Of a DNA stretch of 64,000 nt, positions 1-7,834 are shown piece after piece. The stretch spans positions 186,001 through 250,000 of the forward strand of contig CALXHQ010000002.1 of NCBI GenBank assembly GCA_944388145.1, given 5' to 3'. The translations under genes were made by a program, and so were the position numbers. The notes under the pieces are model-generated. The model saw only the letters and a program-made list of their open reading frames with translations. It made no database searches and was not told the origin of the DNA. This DNA is from an uncultured Gemmiger sp. (GTDB lineage Bacteria; Bacillota; Clostridia; Oscillospirales; Ruminococcaceae). Numbering within the stretch: position 1 is the stretch's first letter; each line of letters begins with the position of its first letter.

Positions 1-986
1 GGGATGTCGCTGGGCGCCAGGGGTTCCCTGCCCTGCGCCGCCCGCTGCCGGTTGGAGTGCACCTCCGCCGCCAGCGTGATCTTGCGCCGGTCAGCGGTAA
101 AACCGTCGAACACAAAGGCAAAGGTATCCTCGGTGTTTTGGCTGTAACTGGTGTCCACCCCGCAGGCAAAGCGGGTAAAGCGCAGGCCTCCGTCCTCCAT
201 CTGCCGCCGCAGCGCGGCGCAGGGCACCCGGCAATGGTCGGGCAAGTGAAAGACCAGCCCCTCGCTGCGGCCCCGCAGGCCCAAAATCTTGCTGCGGTAC
301 AGCTGGGTCCCCGCCGGAGCCGCCTCGATGATCCGCCGCCGCTTTTCCGGTGTCAGCGCCGCGTTGTCTCCAAAGCCGAAGAACCAGTGCACCCAGCCGC
401 TGCGGGCCGGCTTTGCCAGCTGGGCCAGCAGCGGCGCCGGGGTATCGTGGGCCCACTCGGGCAGGGGGCGGGCGTGGTTGATGTACTCGGCGTAGACGGC
501 CTTGCGCGGGTCATCGGGGTTGAGGGTAGCCAACAGGTAATCGCTGCGCATGGCGGCCTCCCGCACATACTCCATATCGGCAATGTTGATCTCGTCGATG
601 TAAACGCAGCCGTACTGGCCGCCCAGTGCCTTTTTCCAGCGGGCCTTGTTGTCGTAGCCCAGCACATAGATGACCCGCGCCCCATCCGAGGTATGCAGCA
701 GGATGTGGGGCGCGCTGTGTTCCCCCTTGCCGGCGGGGCGATACTCGGCCAGCGGGCCGAAATCCTCCAGAACGCCAAGCTCCTTGTTGATGATGTTCTT
801 CTCGATGGTGCCCAGATCCAGCCCAGACAGGATATGCAGCTTGCGGCTGCTGGCGGCACAGCGCAGCACGAACTTGAGCAGTGCCAGCGTGGTCTTGCCG
901 GCGTAGGTGGTACCCTCCAAAAATTCGCACCGGGCCCGGCACCGCAAAAATGCCAGTCCCTTGGGGGAAAGTTTCAGTTCAGCCAT
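1..986 (-). CDS. Phage terminase large subunit, N-terminal part (runs off the window)
   Basis: This frame stays open from ATG at 986 to the left edge, about 328 residues, and has no stop in the window. The product is the ATPase/nuclease motor that packages phage DNA into proheads. An adenine-binding/Walker A stretch EGTTYAGKTT lies near residues 24-33 and a Walker B strand YGCVYIDEIN near 125-135. The start of an RNase H-like nuclease fold (FACGVDTSYSQNTEDTF) lies near 275-290. The start overlaps the stop of the small-subunit gene by 8 bp, a usual terminase arrangement. The rest of any prophage must lie to the left. The role is clear from motif order; the phage type is not. Confidence 0.85.
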   Translation of the reverse strand, partial: MAELKLSPKGLAFLRCRARCEFLEGTTYAGKTTLALLKFVLRCAASSRKLHILSGLDLGTIEKNIINKELGVLEDFGPLAEYRPAGKGEHSAPHILLHTSDGARVIYVLGYDNKARWKKALGGQYGCVYIDEINIADMEYVREAAMRSDYLLATLNPDDPRKAVYAEYINHARPLPEWAHDTPAPLLAQLAKPARSGWVHWFFGFGDNAALTPEKRRRIIEAAPAGTQLYRSKILGLRGRSEGLVFHLPDHCRVPCAALRRQMEDGGLRFTRFACGVDTSYSQNTEDTFAFVFDGFTADRRKITLAAEVHSNRQRAAQGREPLAPSDI

Positions 987-1251
987 CCCACTCCCCCGCC
1001 TTGCAGCCCCACAGCGCCCGCAGCACCTCGTCCAAACGGCCCACCGCAACGGTTTCCTCCCGGCTTGCCTTCTCCCGCTCGGCCGCCTCCCGGCTGTCGA
1101 TGGCCCGGGCGCAGAGTTCCGCCGCATGCATCCGGTCTTTGATGCCGGCGGTGTCGTCCCGCATCACTGCCGCCCACAGCGCTTCGACCTCCTCCCGGCC
1201 GGGCGGCTTGGGTTTGCGCCGCCGGGTCTTTTTTGGTTGTTCTTCTGTCAC
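979..1251 (-). CDS. Probable phage terminase small subunit (GTG start)
   Basis: A 90-residue protein starting MTEEQPKKTRRRKPKPP, with a very basic N-terminus followed by an alpha-helical body. It includes IKDRMHAAELCARAI, which resembles the 'DR..A.ELL.K' helix of small terminase subunits that bind the packaging site. GTG at 1251 is chosen because GAGGAGG lies 11 nt upstream; the frame is open further upstream but without a better start. It sits directly before the large subunit and overlaps it by 8 bp. Position supports the assignment more than sequence does. No other phage gene follows on the right, so this is the edge of a prophage or a remnant. Confidence 0.65.
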   Translation of the reverse strand: MTEEQPKKTRRRKPKPPGREEVEALWAAVMRDDTAGIKDRMHAAELCARAIDSREAAEREKASREETVAVGRLDEVLRALWGCKAGEWDG

Positions 1252-1387
1252 ACGCCGCCGTTTTCCTCCTCTCTCCGGGCCAATCCTCCGCACGGTTCCC
1301 ATTCTGTGAAAATGCCGTTCTGCTGCGCCTGCCGCCTTTCGGCAAATTGTACCGCGCATCTGGGACGGATCGGTTCCCCAAACAACA

Positions 1388-1424
1388 AGAGCGCCGGACG
1401 GCTTTCGTTTCCGTCCTGCGCTCT
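1388..1424. terminator. Hairpin in the gap between arsR and the terminase genes
   Basis: A 14-bp stem with one mismatch (AGAGCGCCGGACGG / CCGTCCTGCGCTCT) and a 9-nt loop, flanked by short T-rich stretches on both strands. It lies in the 300-bp gap at 1252-1551, which otherwise holds only the arsR terminator and, presumably, a promoter for the terminase genes that I cannot define. It may insulate the phage genes from the metal locus. Confidence 0.4.
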
Positions 1425-1497
1425 TTCCAGTATCGTTATACCACACCTCGTCGGGGGTCTGCGAGGGTGCAGGAGGGTGTGGGAGGGTCAGCCAGGC

Positions 1498-1540
1498 AAA
1501 AAAATACCGGGCAGTCCGCACAACAGGGCGGACCGTCCGG
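1498..1540 (-). terminator. Rho-independent terminator of the ArsR-type gene
   Basis: The segments at 1507-1519 and 1528-1540 pair over about 13 bp with two mismatches. On the minus strand the hairpin is followed by TATTTTTTTT. It begins 12 bp past the stop of the repressor gene, so it ends that transcript. Confidence 0.7.
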
Positions 1541-1551
1541 CAATGGGGGCG

Positions 1552-1929
1552 TCACGGGGCGTCGGGATGCCCATAGTTTGGGCAGGTGATCGCCACCAAG
1601 TCCTCGATCATATGGTGCAGCAGCCGGACCGGTGCGGTATCGGCTGCGCGGTAGTAGACCTCCTTGCCCTCGCGGCGGCTGACGATCAGCCCGCCTGCCT
1701 TGAGCTGCTTGAGATGGTGGGACACCGCCGGGCTGCTCATGCCCACCATGGCAGAAAGGTTGATGACGCACTCCTCGCAATGGCAGAGCAGCCAGAAGAT
1801 GCGCACCCGCACCGGGTCGCCCATCTGCTTGAACAGATCCGACACCGTGGCAAAATCTTCCACTGCGGGCATATGGTCAAAGGCGTGCTCAAACGCCTGG
1901 CCGTGGTCATGGGGCAAATTGCTGGGCAT
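1552..1929 (-). CDS. ArsR/SmtB-family metal-responsive repressor
   Basis: A 125-residue winged-helix repressor starting MPSNLPHDHGQAFEH. The His-rich N-terminus is followed by the recognition region VINLSAMVGMSSPAVSHHLKQL and a wing (GLIVSRREGKEVYY). The conserved ArsR pattern C-x-C appears as LLCHCEECV at the start of the DNA-binding helices, a candidate metal-sensing thiolate site, with His residues at the C-terminus (LLHHMIED). ATG at 1929 follows AGGAGG; the open frame extends upstream into the promoter, so longer starts are rejected. It is divergent from the HMA protein and ATPase, whose operator it very likely binds. The family suggests Zn, Cd or Pb derepression; the metal cannot be read from sequence. 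Confidence 0.88.
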   Translation of the reverse strand: MPSNLPHDHGQAFEHAFDHMPAVEDFATVSDLFKQMGDPVRVRIFWLLCHCEECVINLSAMVGMSSPAVSHHLKQLKAGGLIVSRREGKEVYYRAADTAPVRLLHHMIEDLVAITCPNYGHPDAP

Positions 1930-2012
1930 GGGTTTTCCTACCTCCTGTTCTTGTGTGTATTGTACCACAACCCGCCGCTTTGGACAAAAAATAAATTTTG
2001 CTTTCAAAGGGC

Positions 2013-2041
2013 TTGACATCGGGCGGCGTGGGGTGTATGGT
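2013..2041 (+). promoter_or_regulatory. Promoter of the metal-efflux operon
   Basis: TTGACA at 2013-2018, a 17-bp spacer, and TATGGT at 2036-2041. The palindromic operator begins 10 bp downstream, over the expected transcription start. Confidence 0.75.
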
Positions 2042-2050
2042 ATAGATACA

Positions 2051-2076
2051 GTTAAACAATCGCTTAATTGTTTAAC
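2051..2076. promoter_or_regulatory. Perfect palindromic operator for the ArsR-type repressor
   Basis: GTTAAACAAT, a 6-bp spacer (CGCTTA), then ATTGTTTAAC: a perfect 10-bp inverted repeat, strikingly AT-rich in GC-rich surroundings. It lies just after the -10 box of the efflux promoter and between the divergent genes, where a bound repressor would block transcription start. Confidence 0.75.
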
Positions 2077-2131
2077 AAAATCCGGCGGCGCCCGCCGCTG
2101 CAATCCATCTTACAGAAAGGGAGATCCCTCC

Positions 2132-2350
2132 ATGAAAAAGTCCTACAAGATCGACGTCGACTGCGCCAACTGCGCCAACAAGATGGAGGAGGCCGCCCGC
2201 AAAACCCCGGGTGTTGCCAACGCTGTGGTCAACTTTATGACGCTGAAAATGAACGTGGAGTTTGAGGAAGGCCAGGACCCCAAGGCCGTCATGCAGCAGG
2301 TCCGTGCCAACTGCAAAAAAGTCGAGGATGACTGCGAGATCTTCCTGTAA
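2132..2350 (+). CDS. Stand-alone heavy-metal-associated (HMA) domain protein
   Basis: A 72-residue protein that is a single ferredoxin-like HMA domain. The metal site is DCANCANK near residues 10-17, a C-x2-C pair preceded by Asp, as in the N-terminal domains of Zn/Cd ATPases. ATG at 2132 follows AGAAAGGGAG; the frame is open upstream across the operator and is not coding there. It lies before the P-type ATPase at 2481, which lacks its own HMA domain, so the metal-binding domain appears to be encoded separately. It is probably a soluble chaperone or regulatory domain for that pump. Confidence 0.88.
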   Translation: MKKSYKIDVDCANCANKMEEAARKTPGVANAVVNFMTLKMNVEFEEGQDPKAVMQQVRANCKKVEDDCEIFL

Positions 2351-2362
2351 GCTGTGGCTTCC

Positions 2363-2406
2363 CCGCTCCCTTCCTGCCGCTGCGCCGGGGGGGGGGGAGC
2401 GGTTTT
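2363..2406 (+). terminator. Hairpin with T-tract between the HMA gene and the ATPase gene
   Basis: CCGCTCCC at 2363-2370 pairs with GGGAGCGG at 2395-2402 and is followed by TTTT. It could partly terminate the transcript after the HMA gene, giving more HMA protein than ATPase. Confidence 0.5.
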
Positions 2407-2418
2407 CGCGGTCAAAAG

Positions 2419-2442
2419 ATTAAACGCTCATTAAATTGTTAT
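2419..2442. promoter_or_regulatory. Possible second operator before the ATPase gene
   Basis: The AT-rich segment ATTAAACGCTCATTAAATTG resembles the operator at 2051-2076 (TTAAAC at the left, ATTGTT at the right) but is not a clean palindrome. It lies 39 bp before the ATPase start, after the intergenic hairpin. No convincing promoter was found beside it. Confidence 0.35.
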
Positions 2443-2480
2443 GTATCCGGGCAGCCCTTCGCCCCAAGGAGGAATCAACC

Positions 2481-4367
2481 ATGAACAAGAAGCAGCGGAT
2501 CATGCTGGTGCGCATCCTGGTATCGGCCGCCCTGCTGATTGCCCTGAACTTTATCCCGGTCACCGGCGTTTTGCGGTTTGTGCTGTATCTGGTTCCGTAT
2601 CTGGTCATCGGCTACGACATTCTGATCAAAGCCGGCAAGGGCATCAAAAACCACCAGGTCTTTGACGAGTGCTTCCTGATGGCGGCTGCCACGGTAGGCG
2701 CCATTGCCCTGGCGATCTATGAGCGGAGCGGCGATTACACCGAGGCTGTCGCCGTCATGCTGTTCTACCAGGTGGGTGAGTGGTTCCAGAGCTACGCGGT
2801 GGGCAAAAGCCGCCGCAACATCAGCGAGCTGATGGACATCCGTCCCGACTACGCCAACATTGAAAAGGACGGCCAGCTGGAAAAGGTCGATCCCGATGAG
2901 GTGGAGATCGGCAGCATCATCGTGGTGCAGCCCGGCGAGAAAGTTCCCATCGACGGCACCGTGGTGGAGGGCAGCTCCACCCTGAACACCGCCGCTCTCA
3001 CCGGTGAGAGCCTGCCCCGGGAGGTCTGCCCCGGCGACGAGATCATCAGCGGCTGCATCAACATGAACGGCCTGCTCAAGATCAAAACCAGCAAAGAATT
3101 TGGCGAATCCACCGTCTCCAAAATTCTGGACCTGGTGGAGAATGCCTCCTCCCGCAAGTCGAAATCGGAGGATTTCATCTCCAGGTTTGCCCGCATCTAT
3201 ACCCCCGCGGTCTGCTACGCGGCGCTGGCGCTGGCTGTTCTGCCGCCCCTTGTGCTGATGCTGCTGGGCCAGCCCGCCGGCTGGCATACTTGGATCTACC
3301 GCGCGCTGACCTTCCTGGTCATCAGCTGCCCCTGCGCGCTGGTCATCAGCATCCCGCTGTCCTTCTTTGCCGGCATCGGCGGCGCCAGCAATGCCGGTGT
3401 GCTGGTCAAGGGTTCCAATTATCTGGAAACACTGTCCCAGACAAAAGTGGTTGTCTTTGACAAAACCGGCACCCTGACCCAGGGCGTGTTTGAGGTCAAC
3501 GGGATTCATCACAGCACGCTGGAAAATGAAAAGCTGATCGAGTATGCCGCCCTGGCCGAAAGCGCCTCCAGCCACCCCATCTCCAAGAGCCTGCAAAAAG
3601 CCTACGGCAAGCCCGTCGACCGCAGCCGCGTCACCGACATCCAGGAGATCAGCGGCAACGGCGTTATGGCCAAGGTGGACGGCGTGCAGGTAGCCGCCGG
3701 CAACGACAAGCTGATGGCCCACCTGGGCATCCAGGCCATCCCCTGCCACAGCGTGGGCACCATCATCCATGTGGCCATTGACGGCAAGTATGCGGGCCAC
3801 ATTGTCATCTCCGACGTCATCAAGCCCCACGCCAAACAGGCCATCCAGGCCCTGAAAGCCGCGGGCGTGAAAAAGACCGTCATGCTCACCGGCGACGCCA
3901 AAAAGGTAGCCGATCAGGTGGCCGCCGAGCTGGGCGTGGATCAGGTGTACAGCGAGCTGCTGCCCGCCGATAAAGTTGCCAAGGTGGAGCAGCTGCTGGC
4001 GCAGACCTCCTCCGCGAAGGCCAAGGTTGCCTTTGTGGGCGACGGCATCAACGATGCGCCGGTGCTGCGCCGGGCCGACATCGGCATTGCCATGGGCGCC
4101 ATGGGCTCTGATGCCGCCATCGAGGCTGCCGACGTGGTCCTGATGGACGATGACCCGCTCAAGATTGTCAAAGCCATCAAGATCAGCCGCAAGTGCCTGG
4201 GCATTGTCTACCAGAACATTGTGTTCGCCATCGGCATCAAGCTGATCTGCCTGATGTTGGGCGCAGTGGGCGTTGCCAACATGTGGCTGGCCATCTTTGC
4301 CGATGTGGGCGTGATGATTTTGGCGGTGCTTAACGCCATCCGCGCTCTGTTTGTCAAAAAGCTGTAA
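2481..4367 (+). CDS. Heavy-metal-translocating P-type ATPase (Zn/Cd/Pb type)
   Basis: A 628-residue P1B ATPase that exports a divalent metal across the membrane. It has two N-terminal helices, then a further pair; the actuator domain with LTGESLP near 170-180; the metal-binding SCPCALVIS in the sixth helix; the phosphorylation loop VVFDKTGTLTQG; the nucleotide-binding SSHPISKS; and the hinge VGDGINDAP. CPC with no Cys-rich N-terminus fits the CadA/ZntA group. There is no N-terminal HMA domain; that domain is the separate gene at 2132. ATG at 2481 follows AAGGAGG. The gene shares a locus with a divergent ArsR-type repressor, implying induction by excess metal. Substrate is inferred from family, not shown. 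Confidence 0.93.
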   Translation: MNKKQRIMLVRILVSAALLIALNFIPVTGVLRFVLYLVPYLVIGYDILIKAGKGIKNHQVFDECFLMAAATVGAIALAIYERSGDYTEAVAVMLFYQVGEWFQSYAVGKSRRNISELMDIRPDYANIEKDGQLEKVDPDEVEIGSIIVVQPGEKVPIDGTVVEGSSTLNTAALTGESLPREVCPGDEIISGCINMNGLLKIKTSKEFGESTVSKILDLVENASSRKSKSEDFISRFARIYTPAVCYAALALAVLPPLVLMLLGQPAGWHTWIYRALTFLVISCPCALVISIPLSFFAGIGGASNAGVLVKGSNYLETLSQTKVVVFDKTGTLTQGVFEVNGIHHSTLENEKLIEYAALAESASSHPISKSLQKAYGKPVDRSRVTDIQEISGNGVMAKVDGVQVAAGNDKLMAHLGIQAIPCHSVGTIIHVAIDGKYAGHIVISDVIKPHAKQAIQALKAAGVKKTVMLTGDAKKVADQVAAELGVDQVYSELLPADKVAKVEQLLAQTSSAKAKVAFVGDGINDAPVLRRADIGIAMGAMGSDAAIEAADVVLMDDDPLKIVKAIKISRKCLGIVYQNIVFAIGIKLICLMLGAVGVANMWLAIFADVGVMILAVLNAIRALFVKKL

Positions 4368-4384
4368 CCTTCCCCCGTCTTTTA

Positions 4385-4423
4385 CCGCTCCCCGCCCCCG
4401 GCGGGGGGGCGGTTTTCTTTTTC
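4385..4423 (+). terminator. Terminator of the metal-efflux operon
   Basis: A GC-rich hairpin (CCGCTCCCCGCCCCC against GGGGGGGCGG) is followed by TTTTCTTTTT, 17 bp after the ATPase stop. Confidence 0.8.
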
Positions 4424-4452
4424 AGTCGTTGGGCCGCTTTCCGTTTTTTCAC

Positions 4453-4482
4453 TTGTTCCCTGGCGGCTGCTTTTGGTATAAT
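4453..4482 (+). promoter_or_regulatory. Promoter of the antiporter gene
   Basis: TTGTTC at 4453-4458, an 18-bp spacer and a perfect TATAAT at 4477-4482, 46 bp before the antiporter start. Confidence 0.65.
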
Positions 4483-4528
4483 AAAATTATAAATCCGCCC
4501 CAAACACCTGTAACAGATAGGAGGGACC

Positions 4529-6131
4529 ATGCTCGTTTCTTTTTTGCTGCTTTGCGCCGTCATTATCTTTGCCTGTGTCGGCTTCAACCGGCTGTCGTTC
4601 CGGCTGGGGTTCCCGGCACTGCTGGCCTTTCTCTTTCTGGGTATGCTGTTCGGCTCAGATGGCATTGCCCGCATTCCTTTTGACGACTACGCCTTTGCCG
4701 ACCAGATTTCCACCGTTGCGCTGCTCTTCATCATGTTCTACGGCGGCTTTGGCACCAATTGGAAGGCCGCCCGCCCGGTGGCAGTCCAGTCGATCCTTCT
4801 GTCCAGCCTGGGCACCGTGCTGACAGCGGTGCTGGCCGGGCTGTTCTGTCACCTGGCGCTGGGCATGTCCCTGCTGGAGGGTCTGCTCTGCGGCGCCGTG
4901 CTGGGCTCCACCGATGCGGCATCGGTTTTTTCCATCCTCCGTTCCCGCAAGCTGGCCCTCAAGGACAACACCGACTCGATGCTGGAGGTGGAGAGCGGCT
5001 CCAACGACCCCTTCGCCTATATGCTCACCACCGTGCTGCTCACCGCCAAGGAGTCTGGCATCACCCCCGCCTCGGTGGCCAGCCTGTTGGCCCGGCAGCT
5101 GCTGTTCGGGCTGGCTTTCGGGTTCGGGGTCGGGCTGGCAGCGCTGTGGCTGTTCCGGCGGATGCGCCTGGGCGCCGGCGGGTTCGACACACTGTTTGTG
5201 GTGGGGGTGGCCCTGGTCAGCTACGCCGCACCCGCCATGTTGGGCGGCAACGGCTTTCTCAGTGTCTACATCACCGGTATCCTGCTGGGCAACGGCGACA
5301 TTCCCAACAAGCCCACGCTGGTTCCCTTCTTTGACGGTGTCACCAGCATGATGCAGATGGTCCTTTTCTTTCTGTTGGGGCTGCTCTCCTTTCCCTCCCA
5401 GATGCCGGCGGTGCTGCTGCCCGCCCTGGCCATCGCGCTGTTTTTGCTGTTGGTGGCCCGGCCGGCTGCGGTTTTTCTGCTGCTGGCCCCCTTCGGCGGC
5501 AGCATGGCCCAGCGGCTGCTGGTCAGTTTTGCAGGCCTGCGGGGCGCCGCCTCCATCGTGTTTGCGGTTATGGTGGTCATCAGCCCCGTCTCCACCGACA
5601 ACGACCTGTTCCACATCGTTTTTCTGGTGGTGCTGTTTTCCATCCTGGTTCAGGGTTCGCTGCTGCCCCTGCTGGCGCGCAAGCTGAATATGATCGATGA
5701 AACCGGTAACGTCATGAAGACCTTCACCGACTATGTGGACGAGACCCCGCTGCAGTTCATCCAGTTTCGGGTCCAGGCTGGGCACGCCTGGTGCGGCCGG
5801 ACGGTCCGGGAGCTGACCCTGCCGCCGGGCACCATCCTGGTCAGCCTGCAGCGGGGGGAGCAGCAGTTGGTGCCAAACGGTTCCACCCGCCTGCAGGACG
5901 GCGACCGGCTGATCCTCTGCGCGCTGGGCAGCGCCAGCCTGCCCGGTGTCTCGCTGACCGAGCGCACCCTCACCGCCGCCGACTTGACCAGGGGCAGCTG
6001 TCTGGCCGACCTGAACCTGTCCCGAGGGTCCCTGGTGGTACTGGTACAGCGGGGCGACAGATACCTGATCCCCCAACGGCAGCACCCAGCTGCAGCCCGG
6101 CGACCTGTTGATCCTGAACCGCACCCAGTAA
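4529..6131 (+). CDS. CPA1-family monovalent cation/proton antiporter with TrkA-C domains, frameshifted near its end
   Basis: About 12 hydrophobic helices fill residues 1-390, with family signatures GSTDAASVFSILR and LEVESGSNDPFAYML (the ND pair of the ion site). Two TrkA-C-type regulatory segments follow (VRELTLPPGTILVSLQRG and SCLADLNLSRGSLVVLVQRG). The layout matches NhaP2/CvrA K+(Na+)/H+ antiporters. The frame breaks at a run of five C at 6070-6074. With four C the protein would continue LIPNGSTQLQPGDLLILNRTQ, mirroring the first TrkA-C repeat, and stop at 6129-6131, just before the terminator. As written, the frame reads on through the terminator into the opposite gene. This is either a sequencing error or a recent real indel. 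ATG at 4529 follows AGGAGG. Confidence 0.85.
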
Positions 6132-6142
6132 CAGAACAAAAA

Positions 6143-6191
6143 GCTCCACCCTTCCCGGCGTGCTGCGCCAAGGGAAGGGTGGAGCTTTTTT
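6143..6191. terminator. Bidirectional terminator between convergent genes
   Basis: A perfect 14-bp stem (GCTCCACCCTTCCC with its complement at 6172-6185). It is followed by TTTTTT on the plus strand and preceded by AAAAA, so it works both ways. It ends both the antiporter and the lipoprotein on the minus strand. Confidence 0.9.
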
Positions 6192-6207
6192 CTATCCTGC
6201 GTTCCGT

Positions 6208-7548
6208 TTACTGTTCCAGCACAAACTCCTCGCTGACCCAGCCGCCCTGGTCCACATACAGCCAGCCGGGCACGCTGGAGGAGGTGCCCAGCACCTGCAT
6301 ATTTCGTCCGGACGGTACGCTGCCCAGCTTGGCATAGTCGGTGCCCGGGCCGGCACGCAGCACCAGGCCATCGTCCGCATCCGCCACCACATTGCGGCTG
6401 GCGATCACGTCGGGTTCCACCTCCACGCCGGTGGCCAGGGTGGCGTAGCCGGTCTGGCTCTCGCTCAGTTGGGTGCTCAGCTGCAGCACACCCCACTTGC
6501 CGTCCTGGCGGGCCCACAGCTTGTCGCCGTGCACCGGGCGCAGCCGCTCATAGGTGCCGTAGTCGATCAGCACGGTGCCGTCGGCAGCCAGCAGCGCATA
6601 CTGGCCTCCGTAATCGGTCACCACCACACAGCCATAGCTGGCAGGGTACGGGATCTGCTGCCTCTCCGGCAGGTCCCGGTTGGCATAGGTCCAGTTGGCC
6701 ATGTGCCTAAATCCAATCGTCTGGATGGCGTCGCTGTTCAGGTAGCCCCAATAGGTGGATGTTCCCTGCTGCTGCAAAACCGGGATGATCCCGCAGCTGT
6801 ATGCGCCAGTCTGGATGTACAGGTCGTTTGTCACCGGTTTTTCGCCGTCGGTGAAAAAGTAGGTCAGGTACTGGGTGGGGCAGTCATACTCGTCCAGCTG
6901 GCCCGCGCCCTGGGCCGCGCAGGGCACGTTGCAGGTGTAGGGGGATTCCAGCGTTCCATCGGCGCCGCTGTTCAGGTACAGGCCATTCAGGTCCAACACC
7001 CAGTACAGGCTCCGGTTGGGGGATGTGCCCACCACATCCACCCGGCCGTTTTCCCCCAGCGGGACGACGCTGCCGTCGCCGTTCAGCGTATCGTAGTTCA
7101 CATCGTCCTTTGTCATGGCATATTGGCCGTTATAACCCGCCATGATGTCGGTGTACTCCACCGGCACCACAATGCTGCCCGCATAATCGATCAATCCCAG
7201 CTTGCCGCCCTGTTCGATGACGCACAGGCCGTCGTCCTTGAACATCTTGTAGGCGTTGTAGTCCAGGTCGATGCCGTTGCCGCGTTCCAGCCGGATCACG
7301 TCAATATTATCCGCCTCGATGGTGGGTTCCACCACCCATTCCACGCCAATGCCCTGGGGTTCCTCCCCCGCCGGGGTGGCCGCAGGGGATTCCGGTTCCG
7401 GGGTGGGGGTCTCCTCCCCCTGGGACGGGGCTGCGGTGGGCTGCTCCGTCTCCTGGCTCGATTCCGGCACGAGGGTGGTTGTGGTGGTACAGCCGGCCAG
7501 CATCAGGGCCGCCAGTGCAGCTGCCAGCAAATGTTTTTTCCGCATCAT
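6208..7548 (-). CDS. Lipoprotein with WG-type repeats and C-terminal SH3-like domain
   Basis: A 446-residue exported lipoprotein: basic start MMRKK, hydrophobic stretch, lipobox LAGC at about residue 20, then a Thr/Pro/Glu-rich linker to about residue 80. Residues 90-370 contain short beta units of the form 'GLCVIEQGGKLGLIDYAGSI' typical of WG (KWG) beta-repeats. The last 65 residues (LVLRAGPGTDYAKLGSVPSG) form a bacterial SH3 domain, usually a cell-wall-binding module. ATG at 7548 follows GGGAGG with 5-nt spacing; ATG at 7545 is an alternative. It is divergent from the LytTR operon. It acts outside the membrane; its specific role is unknown. Confidence 0.8.
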   Translation of the reverse strand: MMRKKHLLAAALAALMLAGCTTTTTLVPESSQETEQPTAAPSQGEETPTPEPESPAATPAGEEPQGIGVEWVVEPTIEADNIDVIRLERGNGIDLDYNAYKMFKDDGLCVIEQGGKLGLIDYAGSIVVPVEYTDIMAGYNGQYAMTKDDVNYDTLNGDGSVVPLGENGRVDVVGTSPNRSLYWVLDLNGLYLNSGADGTLESPYTCNVPCAAQGAGQLDEYDCPTQYLTYFFTDGEKPVTNDLYIQTGAYSCGIIPVLQQQGTSTYWGYLNSDAIQTIGFRHMANWTYANRDLPERQQIPYPASYGCVVVTDYGGQYALLAADGTVLIDYGTYERLRPVHGDKLWARQDGKWGVLQLSTQLSESQTGYATLATGVEVEPDVIASRNVVADADDGLVLRAGPGTDYAKLGSVPSGRNMQVLGTSSSVPGWLYVDQGGWVSEEFVLEQ

Positions 7549-7834
7549 GGTTCCTCCCTTATTTTGTCAGATCAGATTGCCGGCAGCACCGCCCGGCCGG
7601 CGCGGGATATAGGTTCAGTGTACCATCTGTGGCGGCAGTTTGCCACAGTTCACGCAAAACTCGCCCTGTTTGCCGCAAAATCGGTATTCTCCCGCCCGAG
7701 ACAAAGCCCCGGGGGTCTTTTGCGGAGCCGGCCGGCCGTGGTATAATTCCGGTATACCCCTGTATGCGCGGCGATCCCATACGGCTTCGTCAGGAACCAC
7801 CATGTAATTTATTTTCCGGGAAAGGGGAACCACC

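Noticed and set aside
1664-2131. N-terminal extension of the HMA protein
   Set aside because: The upstream open frame covers the repressor gene, promoter and operator; ATG at 2132 with its own ribosome binding site gives a complete HMA domain.
6132-6337. C-terminal extension of the antiporter past 6131
   Set aside because: It arises only from the frameshift at 6070-6074 and runs through a perfect terminator into the 3' end of a convergent gene.
4655-6517. 620-codon minus-strand frame opposite the antiporter
   Set aside because: Composition is Gln/Gly/His-rich with no hydrophobic or domain pattern; the plus-strand antiporter is clear.
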